The notes beneath the pieces were generated by a model. That model made no database searches and was not told the DNA's origin. It saw only the letters and a program-made list of their open reading frames with translations. A program made the position numbers and the translations under genes. Source: Methanothrix sp. (GTDB taxonomy: Archaea > Halobacteriota > Methanosarcinia > Methanotrichales > Methanotrichaceae). Taken from it: 19,894 nucleotides of DNA. Where the stretch lies: contig JAQVZT010000008.1 in assembly GCA_028708055.1 (NCBI GenBank), positions 1-19,894 of the forward strand, written 5' to 3'. This document shows, in pieces, positions 7,557 to 14,721 of this stretch. Numbering within the stretch: the stretch's first letter is position 1; each line of letters opens with the position of its first letter.

Positions 7557-8330
7557 CTAAATAGGGATCAACTTGAACGTCTCCCAGGCTCCAATAGCAT
7601 TGCGATTAGCTACGACTGATCCGCCACCGCTGCCTTCGGCACAGACATACTGGCCGTTGGCCGCCTGTAACGCAACATTGCCGTTCCCTCTAAAGATAAG
7701 TCTAAACGTCTCCCAGGCTCCAATAGCATTGCGATTAGCTACGACTGATCCGCCACCGCTGCCTTCGGCACAGACATACTGACCGTTGGCCGCCTGTAAC
7801 GCAACATTGCCGTTTCCTTTATTGACGAGATTTAACGTCTCCCAGGCTCCAATAGCATTGCGATTAGCTACGACTGATCCGCCGCCGCTGCCTTCAGCAC
7901 AAACATATTGACCATTGGCCGCCTGCAGGGCTACCTTTGCGGGCCTTGATAAATCCAGGAACCTGAATTTCTCCCAGCTACCTATTGCATTGCGATTGGC
8001 TACGACTGATCCGCCGCCGCTGCCTTCGGCACAGACATATTGGCCATTCGCCGCATTCAGCGCATAATATCCGTTTCCTTTATCGACGAGCTTAAACGTC
8101 TCCCAACTGCCTATTGCATTGCGATTGGCTACAACAGCACCACCACCGCTGCCTTCAGCACAAACGTACTGGCCATTCGCCGCCTGCAGGGCGATATTAT
8201 CATTTCCCCTATTGATGAGTGTGAACGTCTCCCAGCTGCCTATTGAATTGCGATTGGCTACAACAGCACCACCACCGCTGCCTTCAGCACAAACGTACTG
8301 GCCATTTGAAGCTTGAATCGCAATCTTTGT
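7557..8330 (-). repeat. Six tandem 129-bp repeats encoding two beta-trefoils
   Basis: The equivalent base of each unit (start of 'aaCGTCTCCC' or its variants) falls at 7576, 7705, 7834, 7966, 8095 and 8224. Spacings are 129, 129, 132, 129 and 129 bp. The three units nearest the stop codon share long stretches of identical DNA. The 132-bp step lies between protein repeats 3 and 4, where the linker changes to FLDLSRPAKVALQ. Confidence 0.9.
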
Positions 8331-10118
8331 GCCAGGGTAGTGTCGAATTGGAAGAGCAGGATCGCCTAACCATAGGTACATATTTATATTGTCTTTAGTC
8401 TCTGCACTATTATCTATGGTCAAGACTCTCGATTTTGCACTGTCGGTAATTAAGCCAGTATCGCGAATATTCAGGTTTCCGATGGCGTCAAATATATATC
8501 GATCCATCAAATCATTTGTACCGCGCCAAGATGGCCGACTGGCGCCAAAATAACATACAGCGCCAATTGAACTCGGCTTTGTAAAAGCTTCAGACAATGT
8601 CTGCGATGAGCTGTCCAGTTCTGCGGTTTGACAACAGATTGCAAAGAGAACGGGCGTAATCACATTTGACAAAGATGCTGCATTTGCAGTTGTATAGTCC
8701 TCATTTGCAGCATTCCAAGCAGAACACCAGCAAGTGGCGCCACCGTGCCCCCTATAATTCACTATACCAACGCGATTATTTATTGCACGATTAACCATTT
8801 CGTTGGTGGCAGAATCCCCACCACTCCCTGCAGAAGCACCATACAGATGTGAATATATTAATGGATAGCTGTACGTTGCTGAACGAATTGTCTCTTTGTT
8901 TCCCTGAAACTGAGATGGTGCGCCTTCTTTATGAGCCACCAGTAGGACGTTATCAGACCACCATCCTTCAGGAGCGTTTAGATAAGATAATGTCTTTGTA
9001 ACAACATTTTGAACCTCTGCATCTCCATCAACTGACATACGTCCGATTGCAAGTTCCGGATACAAGTCGTCTCCCGCAAGAAGGCCATACCAATAATCCC
9101 CTGGTATCTTATCACCACTGGTCACAGCACTATTAGCAAGATGCCAGGGCATGAAGTCAATATCACCCCAAATAATTACATACTTGAGACTAGGATAATC
9201 GGCGTATCTAGCGGCAATAAGATCTTTGATCATTGTGTCATTGACTTCGACATTGGAATAAAAATACCAGGAAACATAGGGCTGTCCATTGCTGGCATGC
9301 CAATCGAGTAATGGCTTTGTTGCGCTAAAAGTGCTGTGACCCTCATGCCTTATTGAAAGGATTACCGGATCCGCATCAATCTCGTTATCGACGCCGACCT
9401 CATTCAGAATTGAATCGTCCTTGGCTTTATATTTGGTCTCTGAAGATAGATATGAATTCAGCTCCTCTGATTTAATAGAATTGTAGTTTAATACCAACTG
9501 CTTGTACATTTTATCAAATTCTGGATCGATTGCGTTTTTACTTTCATTGAGTTTCATCTGCGTGTTTATGCTCTGTGAATACCTTAAAGCGACCTTGATA
9601 TGGCTAATGACATTGAGTTCACCTGTGGCAGGATTAAACAAAATTGGATTAAATTCCAGATTCACAACAGCAAGGTCTCGCCATATCCCTTGAGTACCTA
9701 CTTTTATAGTATAGCCCGGATAGAAGCGGTCTTGATTATAGAATTCTCTATCAATTACGAATGATGTTGACTCTTTTAATGATGACTCATTTGCCTCATC
9801 CGTTTTTTGTGGCTGGACAGGATATATATTAAAATTCTTATACGTTGAATTATCGCATTCTAAAATCGTTACATTTACGGATGAGCCTTCTGGGATTGTC
9901 AATAATTCCCTTATTACAGGCAATTGTGGCTTTCCAATTTCATTTGTATAAGCGTATTTAGGCAAGGTCAATATGTCATAATCAACCATATCAACTCGCA
10001 CATTTTCTCTGCATAGCTTATAAATATATATATATCTAAAATACTGCAGGTTTGATTTGACGCTAACACATATATTTTGGAGTACACGTCTTTCGCGTCG
10101 GCGATTTGGTCTTTGCAT
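7557..10118 (-). CDS. C25 (gingipain-like) cysteine peptidase with double beta-trefoil tail; N-terminus frameshifted
   Basis: The frame has 853 codons. Residues 43-180 match the gingipain-type propeptide/N-domain (YTNEIGKPQLPVIRELLTIP, 57-76). Residues 250-595 are the C25 catalytic region: WGDIDFMPWH, then YPELAIGRMSVDGD, the catalytic His458 in NYRGHGG, and Cys495 or Cys496 in LFAICCQTAEL as nucleophile. WLGDPALPIRHYP ends the domain, as usual for the family. From about 597 six repeats of roughly 43 residues make two trefoils. The ATG at 10118 has no signal peptide behind it; a good one lies just upstream in another frame (see 10024-10225), so the intact protein would begin at ATG 10225 if two bases in an (AT)6 tract were shifted. 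The likely site of action is the outer cell surface. Confidence 0.8.
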   Translation of the reverse strand: MQRPNRRRERRVLQNICVSVKSNLQYFRYIYIYKLCRENVRVDMVDYDILTLPKYAYTNEIGKPQLPVIRELLTIPEGSSVNVTILECDNSTYKNFNIYPVQPQKTDEANESSLKESTSFVIDREFYNQDRFYPGYTIKVGTQGIWRDLAVVNLEFNPILFNPATGELNVISHIKVALRYSQSINTQMKLNESKNAIDPEFDKMYKQLVLNYNSIKSEELNSYLSSETKYKAKDDSILNEVGVDNEIDADPVILSIRHEGHSTFSATKPLLDWHASNGQPYVSWYFYSNVEVNDTMIKDLIAARYADYPSLKYVIIWGDIDFMPWHLANSAVTSGDKIPGDYWYGLLAGDDLYPELAIGRMSVDGDAEVQNVVTKTLSYLNAPEGWWSDNVLLVAHKEGAPSQFQGNKETIRSATYSYPLIYSHLYGASAGSGGDSATNEMVNRAINNRVGIVNYRGHGGATCWCSAWNAANEDYTTANAASLSNVITPVLFAICCQTAELDSSSQTLSEAFTKPSSIGAVCYFGASRPSWRGTNDLMDRYIFDAIGNLNIRDTGLITDSAKSRVLTIDNSAETKDNINMYLWLGDPALPIRHYPGTKIAIQASNGQYVCAEGSGGGAVVANRNSIGSWETFTLINRGNDNIALQAANGQYVCAEGSGGGAVVANRNAIGSWETFKLVDKGNGYYALNAANGQYVCAEGSGGGSVVANRNAIGSWEKFRFLDLSRPAKVALQAANGQYVCAEGSGGGSVVANRNAIGAWETLNLVNKGNGNVALQAANGQYVCAEGSGGGSVVANRNAIGAWETFRLIFRGNGNVALQAANGQYVCAEGSGGGSVVANRNAIGAWETFKLIPI

Positions 10119-10225
10119 TCAACAAAATCAATGCTCTGAGACGATGCGCATATGCTTGAAGCAAAAATTGATAACAGCCCCACAACTACTATCAATAAAC
10201 CATTTATTTTAAACCTTTGATTCAT
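10024..10225 (-). pseudogene. Signal-peptide segment of the C25 gene in the shifted frame, with an (AT)6 tract at its end
   Basis: From ATG 10225 the minus strand reads MNQRFKINGLLIVVVGLLSI, then FASSICASSQSIDF, a clear signal peptide with a likely cut after CAS or SSICA. It then runs DAKDVYSKIYV and SNQTCSILDIYIF, and stops at 9968 without reaching the propeptide. The main frame takes over at YKLCRENVRVDMVDYDIL. The frames can be joined at the (AT)6 tract 10024-10035. With that join the protein is a normal exported C25 peptidase; as given, export and catalytic parts are separate. Confidence 0.6.
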
Positions 10226-10246
10226 AAGAGGGTTCAATCTGTAAAT

Positions 10247-10263
10247 CTATTTATATTTTTTGT
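10247..10263 (-). promoter_or_regulatory. BRE/TATA promoter of the C25 peptidase gene
   Basis: The minus strand reads ACAAAAAATATAAATAG, an A-rich BRE followed by a TATA box. It lies about 22-38 nt upstream of the signal-peptide ATG at 10225, which supports that ATG, not the one at 10118, as the intended start. Confidence 0.55.
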
Positions 10264-10533
10264 ATGTATTGGTGATAGGTTGTTCTGATATCATAGTCTA
10301 TAACTCGGCTTTTTAAAATCGAGAAGCAAAGACGGTATTACGATCAAGACTTCAAGATAACCGAACTGGCTAAACTCGATCAGGCAAGCTCCTTGCCCAG
10401 ATAGCTCCCGAATATGGCATTCATCCAATAGAAAAGAGACACCGGCCTGGACTGCAAGGATGATCTGAATACCGTAGCGGTGAGATGCCGAGTCCTTCTG
10501 GACTCGGTAGTTAAACATCTCGTCCCCTTACGC
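10264..10533. other. Spacer between two C25 genes, no gene called
   Basis: Only short overlapping open frames on both strands are seen, none with recognisable motifs. A plus-strand stretch beginning about 10318 (IEKQRRYYDQDFKITELAKL) looks protein-like in composition but stops after about 27 codons; it may be a relic. No RNA gene or strong hairpin was recognised. Confidence 0.4.
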
Positions 10534-12561
10534 TCAATGGTACTCAAGTGTAAAAGATTCCCAATCACCTACCCAAGGCCTGTTTGCATAGACACCATCA
10601 CCGCCGCCATTCTCTGCACATACAACTTGACCATTGCTGGCTTTCAGGCCTATTTTGCTATTGCCCAAATCCATATATGTGAATGTTTCCCAGGCACCTA
10701 TGGCGTTTCGATTGGCTACCAGATAAGTCCCGCCCCCATTCTCTGCACAAACATATTGGCCATTAGCGGCGCGCAAAGCCACTTTTCCATTTCCGAGATC
10801 AATGCGCTGGAAAGTTTCCCAGGCACCTACGCTGTTTCGGTTGGCTACTAGATAAGACCCACCACCATTCTCGGCGCAGACATACTGGCCATTGGCGGCA
10901 CGCAGTGCGATTTTTATCGGAGTGCCATATTTCAGTGGAGTCAATAAAGGATCCCCGAGAATACACATTCCATAGAACCAGCTTATATCAGTTAAGCCCT
11001 TTTCTGTATACCACTTGGCAAATGCTGTCCCAATATTCTCGCCTTGAGCAATCGGTCTATAGAAATCATCAAAATAGAGCATGCTCCCGGACTTTGTTGA
11101 GCCTACGACAACCAAGCCGTTTGTGTTGGTGAAGATATGCCAGCCTCCGTAGTAGTCGGCATCTGTGAACCTGCACGATGAGCAAATGAACAGATTGTAG
11201 AAGATAGCCATGGGGTCGAGGGTCTTAATGGTTGACGAATACATGGAGCCATCCCAAGCATCATTAATCTTGAATTGCTGTCCACCGGACCATCCGTGGC
11301 AACATATCTGCACCCAATCATAAGACTGGGTCAATCTGTTTTGATAATCCGTCGGGTTTGTGGTCGCCTTGTCGTTCACGAGCGTCGTTGTATCGTATAC
11401 CAGGCCCAGGGCGCTATTCCAATCTGTTGATGAACCCACCCAATCATCGTCGATATACATGAGCCCGCGTTTGGTTTGACTCAGCAATCCCTGCCTGTAT
11501 TTATGATCTTTATTGAAGTAGTTGCGCAGCAGATTTACTTCGGTTGATCCGTCTAAATCAAGATTATCTGCCTTTAATCTTGCCACGAAGATCTCTGGTG
11601 CCTTATCACCAGAATGGCTATCAAATATTTCATTTGAATTCGCATCAGACCACGTTCCATCCAGATCCATATAATATAGGTCTATGGGCCATTCCTCTCC
11701 ATCTTGCTCAAACCATGCAGTCGGTATGTCACCTATGAGAAGTGCTCCTGCTATCGGCATCTGGCTGCTTAACCACGATCTTACATCTGAAGGGGACGGA
11801 TTCAGGCCATCTGAATAGAACCAGGATTCAGCATTATATCCCTGACTCTTTGCGTCCTCGATATAGCGAGCAATTTCAGGAGTCAATGAGCTAGCCAGTG
11901 ATTGTGTTCTGGTGAGGATTATGAATCGTGGAGGTGCACGGACACTTGGATAGGGTGTCGCCTGGATCGGTACAATTGGTGCCGCTTTCAGGCCAGTACG
12001 AAAATTCTCAGACATTATATAATCACTGTAATTACCCGGACTTACAGGACCTCTCCATTCTAGACGCTTAACCACCTCAGTCTCTTTGAGAGGAGCTTCG
12101 TTATATTTCGAAGAGATTTCTTGTGGTTCTCTTATGGTGACGTATATGACATCCTTGCTCTCCCAATAGGCCTCCTTTTCAGGATCTAAGATTTTCCAGA
12201 CAACAGCTTCCAACAAGAACGCCCCCGCACCTGCAAATCGGATGGATGCATTGAATATTGCCGGTCTATTTGCATTCAATTCACCCTTCCAGGATAAATT
12301 CCCGCCAGCCAATAGTGCATCCGGCGGAAGAATAATGTTTGCGGTTACGTTTTTTGCATCCACATTGCTGATAATTTTGCAGGTCACAATAATGGATTCA
12401 TTGCTCAAAGGAGCTTTGGACAAGTTCAAGCTCACATTGAGCGGAGAAGGTGATTCTCCCGACCGTATATCAAAATTTTCTGAAATAGCAGTACCAATAG
12501 TTAGCCATAGAATGATCAGGACTAACGATAAGATATCATGTTTTTCCTTCATGATTTTCAT
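10534..12561 (-). CDS. C25-like (gingipain-fold) peptidase with signal peptide and beta-trefoil tail
   Basis: The ATG at 12561 is chosen because AAGGATGTG precedes it and a signal peptide follows (MKIMKEKHDILSLVLIILWL, then TIGTAIS); the frame is open 19 codons further up. Protein length 675. After an N-terminal beta-rich domain (about 30-140), the C25-like region includes IIGD-type 'LLIGDIPTAWF', an apparent calcium loop 'YYMDLDGTWSDANSNEIFD', and a cysteine/histidine pair: His422 in QICCHGWSGG and Cys460 (or 463) in NLFICSSCRF. 'CILGDPLLTP' closes the domain. Three trefoil repeats (from about residue 548) end the protein, each with QYVCAENGGG or QVVCAENGGG. The context around the Cys differs from classical gingipains, so activity is likely but not certain. 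It has its own promoter. Confidence 0.75.
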   Translation of the reverse strand: MKIMKEKHDILSLVLIILWLTIGTAISENFDIRSGESPSPLNVSLNLSKAPLSNESIIVTCKIISNVDAKNVTANIILPPDALLAGGNLSWKGELNANRPAIFNASIRFAGAGAFLLEAVVWKILDPEKEAYWESKDVIYVTIREPQEISSKYNEAPLKETEVVKRLEWRGPVSPGNYSDYIMSENFRTGLKAAPIVPIQATPYPSVRAPPRFIILTRTQSLASSLTPEIARYIEDAKSQGYNAESWFYSDGLNPSPSDVRSWLSSQMPIAGALLIGDIPTAWFEQDGEEWPIDLYYMDLDGTWSDANSNEIFDSHSGDKAPEIFVARLKADNLDLDGSTEVNLLRNYFNKDHKYRQGLLSQTKRGLMYIDDDWVGSSTDWNSALGLVYDTTTLVNDKATTNPTDYQNRLTQSYDWVQICCHGWSGGQQFKINDAWDGSMYSSTIKTLDPMAIFYNLFICSSCRFTDADYYGGWHIFTNTNGLVVVGSTKSGSMLYFDDFYRPIAQGENIGTAFAKWYTEKGLTDISWFYGMCILGDPLLTPLKYGTPIKIALRAANGQYVCAENGGGSYLVANRNSVGAWETFQRIDLGNGKVALRAANGQYVCAENGGGTYLVANRNAIGAWETFTYMDLGNSKIGLKASNGQVVCAENGGGDGVYANRPWVGDWESFTLEYH

Positions 12562-12589
12562 CACATCCTTAAAATAAACTAAATAATGA

Positions 12590-12608
12590 CATATATTTAT
12601 ACTTTTGC
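12590..12608 (-). promoter_or_regulatory. BRE/TATA promoter of the C25-like gene
   Basis: The minus strand reads GCAAAAGTATAAATATATG, an archaeal BRE (GCAAAA) joined to a TATA box. It lies 29-47 nt before the ATG at 12561. The first 11 bases are identical to the promoter at 14518-14532. Confidence 0.6.
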
Positions 12609-12760
12609 TTGATGCCATAAGTTAATAAAATTAATAATGATATTAGACCATGATGCATCCAGAAACGTGCTAATCACAGGGATGGAAAAGCCCGTTGTGC
12701 CCATAGAACCCGAACCGCTACATCACATACAATGATGCAGGCTTTGGCGATGACGCGGAA

Positions 12761-12782
12761 ACCGCGCCCTTCCGGACGCGGT
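12761..12782 (-). terminator. GC-rich hairpin just after the metallophosphoesterase stop
   Basis: ACCGCG (12761-12766) pairs with CGCGGT (12777-12782) around a 10-base loop, four bases after the TGA stop at 12788-12786. No T-run follows, so a role in 3'-end formation or mRNA stability is possible but termination is unproven. Confidence 0.3.
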
Positions 12783-12785
12783 GGT

Positions 12786-13559
12786 TCACAGAGCGATTAG
12801 CTTAAATGTTTCCCATGCACCTATTGCGTTGCGATTTGCTACCATTCCATCTCCACCGCCGCCTTCGGCGCAGACATACTGACCATTGGAAGCCTGGAGG
12901 GCAAGATTTCCGTCTCCCCTATATATATCCCTAAATGTCTCCCATACGCCAATGTCGTTGCGGTTAGCCACAACTCCATCTCCACCTCCACCTTCGGCAC
13001 AAACGTACTGGCCATTGGCGGCACGGAGTGCGACTTTTCCATTTCCCCTATCGATGAGTTTGAATGTCTCCCAAGCAGCAATGGCATTGCGGTTGGCTAC
13101 TACTGCACCCCCACCGCCGCTTTCAGAGCAGACATACTGTCCATTAGCCGCCTGAAGTGCCACATTTGCAGGTCTTCGAAGATCCAAAAACCTGAATGTT
13201 TCCCATGCACCTATTGCGTTGCGATTTGCTACCATTCCATCTCCACCGCCACCTTCGGCGCAAATGTACTGGCCATTTGCTGCTTGCAGAGCAAAATACC
13301 CGTTTCCTCTATCAATGAGCCTGAACGTCTCCCAGGCACCGACAGCATTGCGGTTGGCAACAACTGCACCACCGCCACCCCCTTCTGCGCACAGATACTG
13401 ACCATTGCATGCCTGTAGAGCCACGTTATTATTGCTTAGGTCGATGAGTTCGAATTCCTCCCAGCTGCCTATGGCATTACGGTTAGCTACGACTGCACCG
13501 CCGCCACTGCCTTCGGCACAGACGTACTGGCTATTAGATGCTCTGAGAGCAATATCTGC
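12786..13559 (-). repeat. Six tandem 129-bp repeats encoding two beta-trefoils (metallophosphoesterase tail)
   Basis: Equivalent bases of the units fall at 12805, 12934, 13063, 13195, 13324 and 13453, giving 129, 129, 132, 129 and 129 bp. The long step again lies between protein repeats 3 and 4 (linker FLDLRRPANVALQ), the same place and almost the same wording as in the C25 gene at 7557-10118. The units are less alike at DNA level than in that gene. Confidence 0.9.
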
Positions 13560-14480
13560 CAAATAGGTAAATTTGGATGGCTCCATAGTATAGGCATTTG
13601 ATTCATCAGTTTTTTTGAGGTATGCGGAATATGCAGAGGCTATGACTTTGCCCGGTTGGAATCTTAATATTTCCATATATCCGTTGCCATAATTGTCATC
13701 CTGATAATCCACACGCAATTCATTAACCTTATTTCCATTTAATCCTGTGGCGATGACATATGATGAAGTTGATGTCTCTGGGTGCATGTGCCCACATACA
13801 ACCAGGAAGATATTCTTATTCTGATTTACCAGGTTATTCCAGATGTTTGTCCCAGAGCCGGTGAGAGTGTTCAAATCAAGGTACGAATGTGTTGCAATAA
13901 TAACTTCACGATCCCTATTGGCATCTATTATGCCCTGGGCCCAAAGGAGGTCCGAACTGCTAGGGTTATAGCGAAGAGCTATAATTAGATATTTATGCGA
14001 CCCAACATTAAACTTTACATGATATGCAGTGGTATTGTTCTGATAAGCTCCACTAAACCAGGATTTGCCGGAGAAGTACTCAGTGCCGAAATATTTATTC
14101 CAGATAGAATCGGAAACGATTAGATCGTGGTTTCCAGGTACTGGAACATAAATTATTCCCGCATCCTTGATAAAATTCCAACCAGTTGCCGCTTCGCTAA
14201 ATTCTGAGTCGGTGCTGGTGTCGGTCACATCACCCAGCCCAATAACTGCCTGGATATTCATAGTCTCTTTGTTGTCTACAACCCATTTTGGCATAGATTC
14301 CCATATGATTGGCATATATCTAATCTCTTTTTGGGTATCAGGGAAGAGTATTATGCTGAAATTTTCATCCGGATTAACGCCTTCAATTGAACTCAATGCA
14401 GATCCAAAACCAATGAGATCTATAAACAGAGTTGCTATTAATATTTTTATTATAACTTCGGAGAAAATATTCACATTCAT
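12786..14480 (-). CDS. Exported calcineurin-like metallophosphoesterase with double beta-trefoil tail
   Basis: The ATG at 14480 is chosen for the AAGGACAGG site just upstream and the signal peptide that follows (NIFSEVIIKILIATLFIDLI, then GFGSA); the frame is open 11 codons further up. Protein length 564. The two-metal site is complete: Asp48 (FPDTQ), Asp84 (GLGDVTD), Asn117-His118 (GNHD), His198 (ATHSY), His231 and His233 (CGHMH). The family hydrolyses phosphomonoesters or diesters; the substrate outside the cell could be a nucleotide, teichoic-like polymer or phosphoglycan. From about residue 308, six repeats form two trefoils. It stands alone between two C25 genes on the same strand with its own promoter. 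Confidence 0.85.
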   Translation of the reverse strand: MNVNIFSEVIIKILIATLFIDLIGFGSALSSIEGVNPDENFSIILFPDTQKEIRYMPIIWESMPKWVVDNKETMNIQAVIGLGDVTDTSTDSEFSEAATGWNFIKDAGIIYVPVPGNHDLIVSDSIWNKYFGTEYFSGKSWFSGAYQNNTTAYHVKFNVGSHKYLIIALRYNPSSSDLLWAQGIIDANRDREVIIATHSYLDLNTLTGSGTNIWNNLVNQNKNIFLVVCGHMHPETSTSSYVIATGLNGNKVNELRVDYQDDNYGNGYMEILRFQPGKVIASAYSAYLKKTDESNAYTMEPSKFTYLADIALRASNSQYVCAEGSGGGAVVANRNAIGSWEEFELIDLSNNNVALQACNGQYLCAEGGGGGAVVANRNAVGAWETFRLIDRGNGYFALQAANGQYICAEGGGGDGMVANRNAIGAWETFRFLDLRRPANVALQAANGQYVCSESGGGGAVVANRNAIAAWETFKLIDRGNGKVALRAANGQYVCAEGGGGDGVVANRNDIGVWETFRDIYRGDGNLALQASNGQYVCAEGGGGDGMVANRNAIGAWETFKLIAL

Positions 14481-14517
14481 ACACCTGTCCTTCATATGAT
14501 CACTGATGCACAATTAT

Positions 14518-14532
14518 CATATATACTTTTGC
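14518..14532 (-). promoter_or_regulatory. BRE/TATA promoter of the metallophosphoesterase gene
   Basis: The minus strand reads GCAAAAGTATATATG, 38-52 nt before the ATG at 14480, implying a leader of about 15-20 nt that includes the AAGGA site. Confidence 0.6.
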
Positions 14533-14589
14533 AAGAAAAAGATACTGTTTTCACTGGTAAATGCCACTAGGTGCCATGCAAATAATAGA

Positions 14590-14608
14590 TGTGAGGGAAT
14601 TGCTCACA
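14590..14608. promoter_or_regulatory. Palindrome upstream of the metallophosphoesterase promoter
   Basis: TGTGAG (14590-14595) and CTCACA (14603-14608) form a perfect 6-bp dyad with a 7-bp spacer. It lies about 60 bp upstream of the TATA box. A dyad of this size can be a repressor site, but no other copy was found in the window, so this is a weak call. Confidence 0.2.
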
Positions 14609-14721
14609 TTGCGAGATTTATTCCGTTAACTCTGGATTCTTTTTCAGGATATGCTAAAGCAAAGGGCTCCGCATCCATCCCTAAGGGGGGATTCCCGCTT
14701 CGCCCTCCGCGATCCTGCAAG

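Noticed and set aside
7573..8316. Several plus-strand open frames over the trefoil repeats (also at 12886-13401 and 10480-10851)
   Set aside because: They are antisense shadows caused by the repeated codons of the real minus-strand genes; they have no ribosome sites and no independent motifs.
7557..8330. Regularly spaced repeats suggesting a CRISPR array
   Set aside because: The spacing is 129 bp, the repeats are coding, and there are no unique spacers or cas genes.
10291..10568. Two overlapping minus-strand frames in the C25 spacer
   Set aside because: They have no recognisable domain, lie in two frames over the same bases and overlap the following gene; treated as chance.
14590..14608. 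Resemblance of the dyad to a lac-type operator
   Set aside because: No LacI-type regulator is in the window and the half-site match is short; kept only as a weak palindrome.
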